64,000 bases of DNA from Geodermatophilus sp. DSM 45219 (GTDB taxonomy: Bacteria > Actinomycetota > Actinomycetes > Mycobacteriales > Geodermatophilaceae), in assembly GCF_900104025.1 (NCBI RefSeq), contig NZ_FNIQ01000004.1, positions 248,001 through 312,000 of the forward strand. Reading direction: 5' to 3'. This document shows positions 1-9,142 of the stretch, in pieces. The number at the start of each line of letters is the position of its first letter. Within the stretch, counting starts at the first letter, position 1. The notes beneath the pieces were generated by a model. The model did not search any database. It was not told where the DNA came from and saw nothing but the letters and a program-made list of their open reading frames with translations. The translations under genes and the position numbers were made by a program.

Positions 1-8
1 CGCCGCTG

Positions 9-608
9 ATGCGTGCCGCGGCCGGGGGGATGAACCTCAACGACTCGGTCTACGAGCGCCTGCTCCGCGAGCGCATCATCTTCCTCGGCAGCCAGGTCGA
101 CGACGTCATCGCCAACCAGCTCGCCGCCCAGATGCTGCTGCTGTCGGCGGAAGACCCCAAGCAGGACATCCACCTCTACATCAACTCGCCCGGTGGCTCC
201 GTCAGCGCCGGCATGGCCATCTACGACACGATGCAGTTCATCGACTGCGATGTCGCCACCTACGGCATGGGCCTGGCCGCCTCGATGGGCCAGTTCCTGC
301 TGACGGCCGGCACCGCGGGCAAGCGCTACGCCCTGCCGCACGCGCGGATCATGATGCACCAGCCGTCGGCCGGCGTCGGCGGCACCGCGGCCGACATCGC
401 GATCCAGGCCGACCTGTTCCGCCGGACGAAGACCGAGCTCAACGAGCTGCAGGCGCAGCACACCGGTCAGACCGTCGAGCAGATCGAGAAGGACTCCGAC
501 CGCGACCGCTGGTTCACGGCGCAGGAGGCCCTCGAGTACGGGATGGTCGACCACGTGGTCAGCCGCGCGACGATGACCGACTCCACCAACCCGGTCGCCG
601 ACAACTGA
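9..608 (+). CDS. clpP1: ATP-dependent Clp protease proteolytic subunit ClpP1
   Basis: Serine peptidase of the Clp degradation machine; with ClpP2 it forms the cytosolic barrel fed by ClpX or ClpC. Counted from the ATG at 9, the catalytic triad is visible as Ser92 (GLAASMGQ), His117 (MMHQPS) and Asp166 (in DRDRW). The family core begins at NDSVYERLL, so the in-frame ATG at 30 (MNLNDSV) is equally possible. The true start could also lie just outside the window, which begins 8 nt upstream. clpP2 follows after 17 nt, the usual actinobacterial clpP1-clpP2 operon. Confidence 0.95.
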   Translation: MRAAAGGMNLNDSVYERLLRERIIFLGSQVDDVIANQLAAQMLLLSAEDPKQDIHLYINSPGGSVSAGMAIYDTMQFIDCDVATYGMGLAASMGQFLLTAGTAGKRYALPHARIMMHQPSAGVGGTAADIAIQADLFRRTKTELNELQAQHTGQTVEQIEKDSDRDRWFTAQEALEYGMVDHVVSRATMTDSTNPVADN

Positions 609-625
609 GTCCGGAGGGACTGACG

Positions 626-1252
626 ATGAGCTTCCAGATGCCCTCCAGCCGATACATCCTGCCCTCCTTCGTGGAGCGCACGAGCTACGGCATGAAGGAG
701 TCCAACCCGTACAACAAGCTCTTCGAGGAGCGCATCATCTTCCTCGGGGTGCAGATCGACGACGCCTCGGCCAACGACGTGATGGCCCAGCTCATCACGC
801 TCGAGTCGGCCGACCCGGACCGCGACATCACCATCTACATCAACTCGCCCGGTGGCTCCTTCACCTCGCTGATGGCCATCTACGACACGATGATGTTCGT
901 CCGGCCCGACATCCAGACCGTGTGCATGGGCCAGGCCGCCTCGGCCGCCGCCGTCCTGCTCGCCGCCGGCACCCCCGGCAAGCGGCTCGCGCTGCCCTAC
1001 TCCCGCGTGCTGATCCACCAGCCCTCGGGCGAGGCCGGCGGCCAGGTCTCCGACCTGGAGATCCACGCGGCGGAGATCGAGCGGGTCCGCAAGCAGATGG
1101 AGGAGATCCTGGCGCGGCACACCGGCCGGACGGCCGACCAGGTCCGTGCCGACATCGACCGGGACAAGATCCTGACCGCCGAGGAGGCCAAGGCCTACGG
1201 CATCGTCGACGAGGTCATCCAGAGCCGGAAGCTCAACGCGCTCCCGGGCTGA
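626..1252 (+). CDS. clpP2: ATP-dependent Clp protease proteolytic subunit ClpP2
   Basis: Second ClpP paralogue; in actinobacteria ClpP1 and ClpP2 form a mixed double-ring peptidase. The triad is Ser106 (GQAASAAA), His131 (VLIHQPS) and Asp180 (DIDRDK). The roughly 30-residue N-terminal extension before [15 protein letters not shown] is typical of ClpP2. A Shine-Dalgarno-like GGAGGG lies at 613-618. The 17-nt spacing to clpP1 argues for co-transcription, and a hairpin follows the gene. Confidence 0.95.
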   Translation: MSFQMPSSRYILPSFVERTSYGMKESNPYNKLFEERIIFLGVQIDDASANDVMAQLITLESADPDRDITIYINSPGGSFTSLMAIYDTMMFVRPDIQTVCMGQAASAAAVLLAAGTPGKRLALPYSRVLIHQPSGEAGGQVSDLEIHAAEIERVRKQMEEILARHTGRTADQVRADIDRDKILTAEEAKAYGIVDEVIQSRKLNALPG

Positions 1253-1265
1253 CGCCCCATTCGGG

Positions 1266-1302
1266 ACGGGTCGAGTGCGCGCGTGTCGGGCGCTCGACCC
1301 GT
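1266..1302 (+). terminator. Hairpin between clpP2 and clpX
   Basis: A perfect 10-bp inverted repeat, ACGGGTCGAG (1266-1275) and CTCGACCCGT (1293-1302), with a 17-nt loop lies 13 nt after the clpP2 stop. No U-tract follows, which is normal for GC-rich actinobacterial terminators. It suggests clpX has its own promoter somewhere in the remaining 230 nt before its start. Confidence 0.55.
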
Positions 1303-1532
1303 ACCGTCGGGGGACGCGGGACGAATGAGGACCAGGCACCTCCGCGACCGGGCGAGTCATCGCCCTCCGAGGCCGGTGCCGGCAGGTACGGTCGGCGAAC
1401 GTCCGATCCCCGGCCCGAGGTGCCGGGTGGAGGGCCTCGCCGACGAGCGGGGCCGAGCACGGGACACACGCACCAGTTCACAGGCAGGCACCTGATCCGG
1501 GAGCCTGATTCCCCCGAGGTGGAGGTCAGCAG

Positions 1533-2804
1533 GTGGCACGAATCGGTGAGAGCGGTGACCTGCTCAAGTGCTCGTTCTGCGGGAAGAGCCAGAAGCAGGT
1601 CAAGAAGCTCATCGCTGGCCCCGGGGTCTACATCTGCGACGAGTGCATCGACCTCTGCAACGAGATCATCGAGGAAGAGCTCTCGGAGTCGTCGGACCTG
1701 AAGTTCGACGAGCTGCCGAAGCCCAAGGAGATCCACGACTTCCTCGAGCAGTACGTCATCGGCCAGGACAAGGCCAAGCGTGCGCTCTCCGTCGCGGTCT
1801 ACAACCACTACAAGCGGGTGCAGGCCGGCGGCGCGGGCAGCCGCGACGACTCCGTCGAGCTGGCCAAGTCCAACATCCTGCTGATGGGCCCGACCGGCTG
1901 CGGCAAGACCCACCTCGCGCAGACCCTGGCCCGGATGCTCAACGTCCCCTTCGCGATCGCCGACGCGACCGCCCTCACCGAGGCCGGCTACGTCGGGGAG
2001 GACGTCGAGAACATCCTGCTCAAGCTGATCCAGGCCGCCGACTACGACGTCAAGCGGGCCGAGACCGGCATCATCTACATCGACGAGGTCGACAAGATCG
2101 CCCGCAAGAGCGAGAACCCGTCGATCACCCGCGACGTCTCCGGCGAGGGCGTGCAGCAGGCGCTGCTGAAGATCCTCGAGGGGACGACGGCGTCGGTGCC
2201 CCCGCAGGGCGGTCGCAAGCACCCGCACCAGGAGTTCATCCAGATCGACACGACGAACGTGCTGTTCATCGTGGGCGGCGCCTTCGCCGGGCTGGAGAAG
2301 ATCATCGAGCAGCGGGCCGGCAAGCAGGGCATCGGCTTCGGCTCGGAGATCCGCAGCAAGAAGGAGATCGACGAGGCCAACGCCTTCGCCGAGGTCATGC
2401 CCGAGGACCTGCTGAAGTTCGGCATGATCCCCGAGTTCATCGGCCGGCTCCCGGTGATCACCAGCGTCGAGAAGCTCGACCGCGACGCGCTGATGAACAT
2501 CCTCACCGAGCCGAAGAACGCCCTGGTGCGCCAGTACCGGCGGCTGTTCGAGCTCGACGGGGTGGAGCTGGACTTCACCGACGACGCGCTCGAGTCGATC
2601 GCCGACCAGGCCATCCTCCGCGGCACCGGCGCCCGCGGCCTCCGCGCGATCATGGAGGAGGTGCTGCAGTCGGTGATGTACGACGTCCCCAGCCGGGACG
2701 ACGTCGCCTCCGTGGTGATCACCCGGGAGGTCGTGCTGGAGCACGTCAACCCGACGATCGTGCCCCGCAAGCCCAACCGCGCCCCCCGCGAGAAGTCGGC
2801 CTAG
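1533..2804 (+). CDS. clpX: ATP-dependent Clp protease ATP-binding subunit ClpX
   Basis: AAA+ unfoldase that delivers substrates to ClpP1P2. It has an N-terminal zinc-binding domain (Cys13, Cys16, Cys35, Cys38), Walker A GPTGCGKT at residues 119-126, Walker [10 protein letters not shown], and the pore and sensor regions, at the normal family length of 423 aa. The GTG start is supported by GGAGGT at 1521-1526, 6 nt upstream. The gene ends with TAG, so UAG acts as a terminator here although the window also carries a UAG-reading tRNASec. Confidence 0.97.
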   Translation: MARIGESGDLLKCSFCGKSQKQVKKLIAGPGVYICDECIDLCNEIIEEELSESSDLKFDELPKPKEIHDFLEQYVIGQDKAKRALSVAVYNHYKRVQAGGAGSRDDSVELAKSNILLMGPTGCGKTHLAQTLARMLNVPFAIADATALTEAGYVGEDVENILLKLIQAADYDVKRAETGIIYIDEVDKIARKSENPSITRDVSGEGVQQALLKILEGTTASVPPQGGRKHPHQEFIQIDTTNVLFIVGGAFAGLEKIIEQRAGKQGIGFGSEIRSKKEIDEANAFAEVMPEDLLKFGMIPEFIGRLPVITSVEKLDRDALMNILTEPKNALVRQYRRLFELDGVELDFTDDALESIADQAILRGTGARGLRAIMEEVLQSVMYDVPSRDDVASVVITREVVLEHVNPTIVPRKPNRAPREKSA

Positions 2805-2820
2805 CCCGTCGCACCGTCTG

Positions 2821-2851
2821 CGAGCCCGTCCCCTCCCCGGGGGCGGGCTCG
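2821..2851 (+). terminator. clpX terminator hairpin
   Basis: CGAGCCCG (2821-2828) pairs with CGGGCTCG (2844-2851). The loop can extend the stem through its C-run and G-run. It lies 16 nt after the clpX stop and fits an intrinsic terminator without a U-tract. Confidence 0.6.
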
Positions 2852-2868
2852 CTGCGTTCCTGGCCCCC

Positions 2869-2927
2869 GGTGATGTGCACCTGTGGTGCGTTCGGGTGCC
2901 GCAGGTGCACCGGAAGCGCACATCACC
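2869..2927. repeat. Flanking repeat A, copy 1 (with internal hairpin)
   Basis: GGTGATGTGCA (2869-2879) followed by a conserved TGTGGTGC core recurs in the same orientation at 3922. In this copy GGTGATGTGC also pairs with GCACATCACC at 2918-2927. The second arm overlaps the last codons of the DUF559-type gene. The element may act as a terminator for that gene or mark an insertion boundary. Confidence 0.6.
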
Positions 2928-3840
2928 TGAGGGCGAGCAGCGCCTCCCGCGCTCGGCAGACGCGCAGGATCTCGCGGCGACAGGCATCTGGCTCCCGCGT
3001 GAGCCGCCGGTAGCTGAAGCGCAGCACCACCCACCCCAGCGCAGCCAGGGCCACGTCCCGCCGGGTGTCGCGTTCCCGCGCCTCCGCACTGCCGTGGAAG
3101 GCAGCGCCGTCCAGCTCGACGGCCACCCTGAGCTCGGGCAGCGCGGCGTCCAGGTGGACGACCCCGGTGGGCAGGACGACGCGGTGCTGCTGGACGAAGG
3201 GCGGCATCCCCGGTCCCCGCAGGACCTCGCGCACGCCCCAGATCTCCAGCTCGCTCTGGCAACCCTGCTCGACGAGACCAGCCAGCGTCACGAGCTCTCG
3301 GTTGCCCGGCAGCGCCGGCCGGCGGGCTGCCTCGGTGCGCAGCTGCGCCACGCTCACCCGACGATCGCGGAGCGTCTCGATCACAGCGGCTCGTACCCGC
3401 TCCACGGTGCGGCGGGAACCGGACCGGCCGTGCGCCCAGCCCCACGTGTCGACGAGCGCCCGGGGGAGCGGCGTGACGGGGAGGGGGCCGAGCCGGTCGG
3501 TGACGAGGTCCTGCACCCGGTGGACGACGAGGCCCGGACTGCGCAGCGCGCGGCGGCCGGCCCGGACCGACACGTGCACCGAACCGACGTCCTCGACGAC
3601 CCGCCACGCAGCCAGGGCCGAGCCGTGGCTGAGCGTCCCGCCGGTGGCGAGCACGCCGGCGAGTGCGCGGGTCGGCCACTCGTCCCAGCACCTCGGCGCG
3701 ACGAGCACGCCCCGGTGCGGCCGCAGCAACCGGCCGTCGGCGACCCAACGGCCGACGGTGTGCCGGTCGACCAGCCCGGCCAGCTCGGATGTGCGGGCGA
3801 CACCGTGGGGACCGAGCAGGGCGAGGAGGTCAGGTGCCAC
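2923..3840 (-). CDS. DUF559 / AbiEi-like winged-helix plus Vsr-type nuclease-fold protein
   Basis: A 305-aa protein with two parts. Residues 1-100 resemble the AbiEi-antitoxin-like N-terminal region (a winged helix, then LLRPHRGVLVAP and SHGSALAAW). The C-terminal part looks like a DUF559/Vsr-type restriction-endonuclease fold, with SELEIWGVREVL, then LDAALPELRVAVELDG and a terminal LGWVVLRFSYRRL strand. Such genes are abundant orphans in soil actinobacteria and their role is unproven; defence or DNA repair is a guess from the folds. It stands alone on the minus strand, bracketed by direct repeats at 2869 and 3922, which suggests it was acquired as a unit. Confidence 0.75.
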   Translation of the reverse strand: MAPDLLALLGPHGVARTSELAGLVDRHTVGRWVADGRLLRPHRGVLVAPRCWDEWPTRALAGVLATGGTLSHGSALAAWRVVEDVGSVHVSVRAGRRALRSPGLVVHRVQDLVTDRLGPLPVTPLPRALVDTWGWAHGRSGSRRTVERVRAAVIETLRDRRVSVAQLRTEAARRPALPGNRELVTLAGLVEQGCQSELEIWGVREVLRGPGMPPFVQQHRVVLPTGVVHLDAALPELRVAVELDGAAFHGSAEARERDTRRDVALAALGWVVLRFSYRRLTREPDACRREILRVCRAREALLALR

Positions 3841-3921
3841 CCCGCCACCGTGGGTCTCGCGCCGGCCGAATGGGATCGGCGCACTGGTGCTGTGGAGCGC
3901 CGGCGCGCCTGTGGAGGCCGG

Positions 3922-3950
3922 GGTGATGTGCAGTTGTGGTGCATCCCGGG
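3922..3950. repeat. Flanking repeat A, copy 2
   Basis: Direct repeat of the motif at 2869: GGTGATGTGCA, two changed bases, then TGTGGTGC and a degenerate tail, about 24 of 29 positions identical by eye. It lies 81 nt upstream of the DUF559-type gene's start, so the two copies bracket that gene. Confidence 0.6.
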
Positions 3951-3991
3951 CTCAGACCGCGCCACGACCGCACAGCACCGCGCAGGCGGGG

Positions 3992-6607
3992 TCAGGACTC
4001 CGCGGGCGGGGCGAGGACGACGTCGACGGTGAGCTCGCCGTCGCTGCTGGGCACGATCGACAGCGAGCGGATGCGCCCGGCGTCGACCAGGTCGTCCCGC
4101 GCCGCCTCGACCAGCTCGGGCGAGGGCGCGGCCACGGTCGCCGACTCCACGTCGGCCCGCATGGACTGCTTGGCCTCCGACTTCGCCTTGCGCACCGCGG
4201 ACAGCGCCTCGGCCGTGGCCGTGAGGACCACCCACTGCCCGTCGGCCGGAAGCTCGGCGGTCGTGGGCCAGGGGGCCTGGTGGATGGACCCGCTCTGCCA
4301 CCAGGACCACACCTCCTCGGTGACGAACGGCAGCACCGGCGCCAGCAGGCGCAGCTGCACCGAGAGGGCCAGCGCGAGCGCGGCCTGGGCGGACTCCGCC
4401 TCGGGGCCGGTGCGGTACGCCCGCGACTTGACCAGCTCGACGTAGTCGTCGCAGAACGACCAGAAGAACTCCTCGGTCAGCTCCAGGGCCTTCGTGTAGT
4501 TGTAGGCCTCCATCGCCGCGGTGGCGTCGTCGACGACCGCGGCGAGCTCGTCGAAGAGCCCCTTGTCGATCGCCTGGGTGATCCGGCCGGCCGCCGTCGA
4601 CAGGTCCACCGTCCCCGCGCCCAGTCCCAGCACGAACTTGCCGACGTTGAGGACCTTCATGGCCAGCCGGCGGCCGACCTTCATCTGCGCCTCGTCGAAC
4701 GGCGAGTCCGCGCCCGGCCGGGCACCGGCGGCCCGCCAGCGCACCGCGTCGGTGCCGTAGCGCTCGAGCACGTCGATCGGCGTGACGACGTTCCCCTTCG
4801 ACTTCGACATCTTCTTGCGGTCGGGGTCGACGACGAAGCCGGAGATCGTGGCGTGCGTCCACGGCACCGTGCCGTGCTCGAAGTGCGAGCGGACGACGGT
4901 GGAGAACAGCCAGGTGCGGATGATGTCGTGGGCCTGCGGGCGCTGGTCCATCGGGAAGACGTGCGCGAACAGCTCCGGGTCGGTGTCCCAGCCCGAGGCC
5001 ACCTGCGGCGACAGCGACGACGTCGCCCAGGTGTCCATGACGTCGGGGTCGCCGATGAAGCCGCCGGGCTCCCCGCGCTGGTCCTCGGTGAAGCCGTCGG
5101 GCACGTCGGACGACGGGTCGACCGGCAGCGCCGACTCGGGGGCGAGCAGCGGCTCGTCGAACACCGGCTCGCCCGCGGGGTCCAGCCGGTACCAGACCGG
5201 GAACGGGACGCCGAAGAACCGCTGTCGGCTGATCAGCCAGTCGCCGTTGAGGCCCTCGACCCAGTTCTCGTAGCGGTGCCGCATGTGCTCGGGCACCCAC
5301 TGGATCTCCCGACCGCGGGCGATCAGCGCGTCCCGCAGCTCGGGGGACCGGCCGCCGTTGCGGATGTACCACTGCCGCGTGGTGACGATCTCCAGCGGCC
5401 GCTCGCCCTTCTCGAAGAACTTCACCGGGTGGGTGATCGGCTTCGGCTCGCCCTCGAGGTCGCCGGACTCGCGCAGCATCTCAACGATCCGCTGCTGCGC
5501 GCTGAACACCGTCTTCCCGGCCAGCTCCGCGTAGGTCTCCGCCGGGACGCCGGACGGCGCGTCGGGCAGCAGCCGGCCGTCCCAGCCGACGATCGCGCGG
5601 GTGGGCAGCTGCAGCTCGCGCCACCAGGTGACGTCGTTGAGGTCGCCGAAGGTGCAGATCATCGCGATGCCCGAGCCCTTGTCCGGCTCGGCGAGGCGGT
5701 GCGCGACCACCGGCACCTCGACGTCGAACAGCGGCGTCCGCACCGTCGTCCCGAACAGCGGCTGGTACCGCTCGTCGTCGGGGTGGGCGACCAGCGCCAC
5801 GCAGGCCGGGATCAGCTCGGGCCGGGTGGTCTCGATGAAGACGAGGCCGTCGGGCGAGTGGAACGAGATCCGGTGGTAGGCGCCCGGGCGCTCGCGGTCC
5901 TCGAGCTCGGCCTGCGCGACCGCCGTCCGGAAGGTGACGTCCCAGAGGGTCGGCGCCTCCTGGGCGTAGGCCTCGCCGCGGGCGAGGTTGTGCAGGAAGG
6001 CGCGCTGGGCGGTGGCGCGGGAGGTCTCGGAGATCGTCCGGTAGACGTTGGTCCAGTCCACCGACAGGCCCACCCGCCGCCACAGCTGCTCGTAGGCGGC
6101 CTCGTCCTCCTCGGTGAGCTGCATGCACAGCTCCACGAAGTTGCGCCGCGAGACCGGCACCTGCTCCTTGCCCGGCTCGGCCGGGGGCTGGAACCCCTCG
6201 TCGTAGGGGAGCGACGGGTCGCAGCGGACGCCGTAGTAGTTCTGCACCCGGCGCTCGGTGGGCAGGCCGTTGTCGTCCCAGCCCATCGGGTAGTAGACGT
6301 GCTTGCCGCGCATCCGCTGGTAGCGGGCGACGATGTCGGTGTGCGTGTAGCTGAACACGTGCCCGACGTGCAGCGACCCGCTCGCGGTCGGCGGCGGGGT
6401 GTCGATCGAGTACGTCTGCTCCCGCGGCGCCGACAGCGCGGCCGCGCGGTCGAAGGCGTAGGTGTCGGCCTCCGCCCAGCGGGCGGCCCACTTCTCCTCG
6501 AGCCCGTCCAGCGACGGCTTCTCCGGTACGCCGACCGACGCTCCCGGCGCCACGTCCATGGGTGCCTGCGGCACGGGGGCGTCCGGGGTGCGGGTGTCGG
6601 TGACCAT
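3992..6607 (-). CDS. valS: Valine--tRNA ligase, archaeal-like type without C-terminal coiled coil
   Basis: Class I aminoacyl-tRNA synthetase charging tRNAVal, 871 aa. The HIGH-type motif is SGSLHVGH and the KMSKS motif lies in [10 protein letters not shown]. The editing region contains [12 protein letters not shown] and [13 protein letters not shown], wording I associate with archaeal-type ValRS. The usual bacterial C-terminal coiled coil is absent; the protein ends soon after the anticodon-binding domain. The ATG at 6607 gives the family-typical N-terminus; the frame stays open further upstream but would overlap folC. A minus-strand TAGACT ends 7 nt before the ATG, pointing to a leaderless transcript divergent from folC. 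Confidence 0.93.
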   Translation of the reverse strand: MVTDTRTPDAPVPQAPMDVAPGASVGVPEKPSLDGLEEKWAARWAEADTYAFDRAAALSAPREQTYSIDTPPPTASGSLHVGHVFSYTHTDIVARYQRMRGKHVYYPMGWDDNGLPTERRVQNYYGVRCDPSLPYDEGFQPPAEPGKEQVPVSRRNFVELCMQLTEEDEAAYEQLWRRVGLSVDWTNVYRTISETSRATAQRAFLHNLARGEAYAQEAPTLWDVTFRTAVAQAELEDRERPGAYHRISFHSPDGLVFIETTRPELIPACVALVAHPDDERYQPLFGTTVRTPLFDVEVPVVAHRLAEPDKGSGIAMICTFGDLNDVTWWRELQLPTRAIVGWDGRLLPDAPSGVPAETYAELAGKTVFSAQQRIVEMLRESGDLEGEPKPITHPVKFFEKGERPLEIVTTRQWYIRNGGRSPELRDALIARGREIQWVPEHMRHRYENWVEGLNGDWLISRQRFFGVPFPVWYRLDPAGEPVFDEPLLAPESALPVDPSSDVPDGFTEDQRGEPGGFIGDPDVMDTWATSSLSPQVASGWDTDPELFAHVFPMDQRPQAHDIIRTWLFSTVVRSHFEHGTVPWTHATISGFVVDPDRKKMSKSKGNVVTPIDVLERYGTDAVRWRAAGARPGADSPFDEAQMKVGRRLAMKVLNVGKFVLGLGAGTVDLSTAAGRITQAIDKGLFDELAAVVDDATAAMEAYNYTKALELTEEFFWSFCDDYVELVKSRAYRTGPEAESAQAALALALSVQLRLLAPVLPFVTEEVWSWWQSGSIHQAPWPTTAELPADGQWVVLTATAEALSAVRKAKSEAKQSMRADVESATVAAPSPELVEAARDDLVDAGRIRSLSIVPSSDGELTVDVVLAPPAES

Positions 6608-6614
6608 GTACCTG

Positions 6615-6642
6615 AGTCTAGGAAGTGGGCGGCTGGCATCCT
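6615..6642. promoter_or_regulatory. Divergent valS/folC promoter region
   Basis: On the minus strand TAGACT (6620-6615) precedes the valS ATG by 7 nt. On the plus strand CATCCT (6637-6642) precedes the folC ATG by 7 nt. Both have leaderless geometry, and only 42 nt separate the two start codons. Confidence 0.45.
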
Positions 6643-6649
6643 GGAGAGG

Positions 6650-7993
6650 ATGAGCAGCGACCTGACCCGCGTCGAGGATGAGCTGCTGGCCCGCTGGCCG
6701 GAGACCCGCCTGGAGCCCTCGCTGGGCCGCATCTCCGCCCTGGTCGACCTGCTGGGCTCCCCGCACCGCGCCTACCCCGTCGTCCACGTGGCGGGCACCA
6801 ACGGCAAGACGACGACGGCGCGGATGGTCGACGAGCTGCTGCGCGGCTTCGGCCTGCGGGTGGGCCGCTTCACCAGCCCGCACCTGCAGTCGGTGCGGGA
6901 GCGGATCGTGCTCGACGGCGAGCCGGTGAGCGCCGAGCGGTTCGTCGAGACCTACGACGACATCGCCCCCTACGTGCAGATGGTCGACGCCGCCGGCGAG
7001 CACCCGATGAGCTTCTTCGAGGTCATGGTCGGCATGGCCTACGCGACCTTCGCCGAGGCGCCGGTGGACGTCGCCGTCGTCGAGGTCGGCATGGGCGGCA
7101 CCTGGGACGCCACCAACGTCGCCGACGCGCGGGTCGCCGTCGTCACGCCCGTGGCGCTGGACCACGCCGAGTACCTCGGGCCGGACGTCGGCACGATCGC
7201 CGGCGAGAAGGCCGGGATCGTCAAGCGCGACTCCGTCGCGGTGCTCGCCCGCCAGCAGCCGGCGGCCCTCGACGCGCTGGTCCGCCGCGCGGTCGAGGTG
7301 GAGGCCGTGGTGGCCCGCGAGGGCACCGAGTTCGGCGTGCTCGACCGGCGGGTCGCCGTCGGCGGTCAGCAGCTGCGGCTGCAGGGCCTGGGTGGCGAGT
7401 ACGAGGAGCTGTTCCTCCCGCTCTTCGGCGCCCACCAGGCGCAGAACGCCGCCACCGCGCTCGCCGCCGTCGAGGCGTTCCTCGGCGCGGGCGCGGCCAC
7501 CGGGCCGATCGACCAGGAGACCGTGCGCGCCGCGTTCGCCGCCGTCCGCTCGCCGGGCCGGCTGGAGCGCGTGCGCACCAGCCCGACGGTCCTGGTCGAC
7601 GCCGCGCACAACCCCGCCGGCATGGCAGCGACCGTCGACGCGGTCCGCGAGTCCTTCGACTTCACCCGGCTGGTCGGGGTCGTCGGCGTCGTCCACGGCA
7701 AGGACGTCGCCGGGATGCTTGCCGCGCTGGAGGAGGTCTGCGCCGAACTGGTGGTCACCCAGAACGGCTCGCCGCGCGCGATGCCCGCCGACGAGCTGGG
7801 CGCGCTGGCCGTGGACGTCTTCGGTGCCGACCGGGTCAGCGTCTCGCCCCGGCTCCCCGAGGCCCTCACCGAGGCGATCGAGCTGGCCGAGGCCGGTCCG
7901 GACGACGCGCTCGGCGGCTCCGGCGTGCTGGTCACCGGCAGCGTCGTCACGGCGGGGGAGGCCCGCACCCTCATGGGCGGGACGCGGGCGTGA
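6650..7993 (+). CDS. folC: Bifunctional folylpolyglutamate synthase / dihydrofolate synthase
   Basis: Mur-ligase-family enzyme that adds glutamate to dihydropteroate and folates in the cytosol. The ATP loop is [14 protein letters not shown] near residue 50. [12 protein letters not shown] and the C-terminal-domain motif [10 protein letters not shown] also fit FolC. The 447-aa length is normal. The ATG at 6650 gives the expected short lead-in ([18 protein letters not shown]); the same frame is open far upstream but that region is the antisense of valS. The stop overlaps the next gene by 4 nt. Confidence 0.95.
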   Translation: MSSDLTRVEDELLARWPETRLEPSLGRISALVDLLGSPHRAYPVVHVAGTNGKTTTARMVDELLRGFGLRVGRFTSPHLQSVRERIVLDGEPVSAERFVETYDDIAPYVQMVDAAGEHPMSFFEVMVGMAYATFAEAPVDVAVVEVGMGGTWDATNVADARVAVVTPVALDHAEYLGPDVGTIAGEKAGIVKRDSVAVLARQQPAALDALVRRAVEVEAVVAREGTEFGVLDRRVAVGGQQLRLQGLGGEYEELFLPLFGAHQAQNAATALAAVEAFLGAGAATGPIDQETVRAAFAAVRSPGRLERVRTSPTVLVDAAHNPAGMAATVDAVRESFDFTRLVGVVGVVHGKDVAGMLAALEEVCAELVVTQNGSPRAMPADELGALAVDVFGADRVSVSPRLPEALTEAIELAEAGPDDALGGSGVLVTGSVVTAGEARTLMGGTRA

Positions 7994-8388
7994 CCGCCCC
8001 GGACCCGCAGCGGGCCGCGCGGGCGCTGCGCGGGTCCGCGGCCGCCGTGCTGGTGCTCGAGGGCATCGCCGTGCTGTTCGTGCCGCGGGGCATCGCGCAG
8101 ACCGAGGAGGGGCTGGACGGCGTCCGGCTCACGCTGCTGCTCGTGCTGGCCGTCGTCCTCGTGCTGGCCAGCGGGCTGCAACGCCGTCCGCAGGGACTGC
8201 TGGTCGCCACCGCGCTGCAGGTGCCGCTGCTGCTGACCGGGCTGATCAACGGTGCGATGTGGATCGTCGGCGGCGTGTTCGTGCTCATCTGGCTGTACCT
8301 GCTGCAGATCCGCAAGGAGCTGCTGGGCTCGACGTTCGGCGACCCCGGTCCCCGGCAGGACGACGACGCCGGTACCGGCGCCGCGTAG
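7990..8388 (+). CDS. DUF4233-type four-helix membrane protein
   Basis: A small integral membrane protein of 132 aa with four predicted hydrophobic segments (about residues 15-33, 46-63, 69-84 and 88-106), ending in a charged tail. Proteins of this family, function unknown, sit between folC and ndk in many actinobacteria. The GTG start overlaps the folC stop (GTGA), indicating translational coupling. Its TAG stop codon is also the first half of the ndk -10 box. Confidence 0.85.
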   Translation: MTAPDPQRAARALRGSAAAVLVLEGIAVLFVPRGIAQTEEGLDGVRLTLLLVLAVVLVLASGLQRRPQGLLVATALQVPLLLTGLINGAMWIVGGVFVLIWLYLLQIRKELLGSTFGDPGPRQDDDAGTGAA

Positions 8389-8391
8389 GCT
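8386..8391 (+). promoter_or_regulatory. ndk leaderless -10 box
   Basis: TAGGCT lies 8 nt before the ndk GTG and overlaps the TAG stop of the preceding gene. This is the arrangement expected for a leaderless actinobacterial transcript. Confidence 0.45.
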
Positions 8392-8399
8392 CCGCGCTC

Positions 8400-8822
8400 G
8401 TGTCCGAAGCCACCGCAGAACGCACCCTCGTCCTCGTCAAGCCCGACGGCGTCGCCCGTGGCCTGGTCGGCGAGGTGATCTCGCGCCTGGAGGCCAAGGG
8501 CCTGCGGCTGGTCGCCGCCGAGCTGCGCACGCTGATCCGCGAGACGGCCGAGACCCACTACGCGGAGCACCGCGAGCGGCCGTTCTTCGGCTCGCTGGTC
8601 GAGTTCATCACCAGCGGTCCGCTGATGGCGCTGGTGGTCGAGGGGCCGCGGGCGATCGAGGCGTTCCGCGCACTGGCCGGCGCGACCGACCCGGTGAAGG
8701 CCGCGCCCGGCACGATCCGCGGCGACTTCGCCCTCGAGGTGCAGAACAACATCGTCCACGGCTCCGACTCGCCCGAGTCCGCCGAGCGCGAGGTCAAGCT
8801 CTTCTTCCCCGACCTGGACTGA
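8400..8822 (+). CDS. ndk: Nucleoside diphosphate kinase
   Basis: Transfers the gamma phosphate from ATP to nucleoside diphosphates through a phosphohistidine. The catalytic His lies in [12 protein letters not shown] near the C-terminus, and the protein opens with the family's [11 protein letters not shown]. Length is 140 aa, slightly longer than the common 135-137. The GTG start at 8400 gives [11 protein letters not shown] and lies 8 nt after a -10-like TAGGCT. Confidence 0.96.
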   Translation: MSEATAERTLVLVKPDGVARGLVGEVISRLEAKGLRLVAAELRTLIRETAETHYAEHRERPFFGSLVEFITSGPLMALVVEGPRAIEAFRALAGATDPVKAAPGTIRGDFALEVQNNIVHGSDSPESAEREVKLFFPDLD

Positions 8823-8825
8823 GTT

Positions 8826-8843
8826 CTCCCGACCTAGCGGGAG
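8826..8843. terminator. Convergent hairpin between ndk and a small membrane protein gene
   Basis: CTCCCG (8826-8831) pairs with CGGGAG (8838-8843). It sits between converging ndk and the 71-aa minus-strand gene and overlaps the latter's TAG stop. It could serve both directions. Confidence 0.4.
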
Positions 8844-9049
8844 CCCAACCAGCCGACCAGGCCCACCGTGAGCAGGACGAACCCGGCCAGCAGGCTGCCC
8901 CACAGCAGCAGCTGCAGGCCGGTGCTCGGGCCACCGCCCGTGGCATCGAAGTAGTAGCCCGCGGCCGTCAGCCCGACCGCGGCCGCCGCGGTGACCAGGG
9001 CGCCGATGAGGCCGAGCGTCCGCGCCCTGCTGCTGTGGTCGCTGGTCAT
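8834..9049 (-). CDS. Small two-helix membrane protein, function unknown
   Basis: 71 aa with two hydrophobic segments (about residues 12-33 and 45-67) joined by YYFDATGGGPS, ending in WLGSR. I do not recognise a family. The ATG at 9049 is chosen as the start nearest the first membrane segment; the frame is open further upstream. It is convergent with ndk and divergent from the radical-SAM gene, and it ends with TAG. Confidence 0.6.
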   Translation of the reverse strand: MTSDHSSRARTLGLIGALVTAAAAVGLTAAGYYFDATGGGPSTGLQLLLWGSLLAGFVLLTVGLVGWLGSR

Positions 9050-9142
9050 CTCGGTGTCCCGTCCCCGTGCCGATGAGGGAACGGATCCTGTCACCTCGGC
9101 GCAGGGAACTCGGCCCGCCGACCCGGCTACCCTGGACCGGTC

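Noticed and set aside
6608..7696. N-terminal extension of valS into folC
   Set aside because: The frame is open only because it is antisense to folC; the ATG at 6607 gives the family-typical N-terminus and a leaderless promoter.
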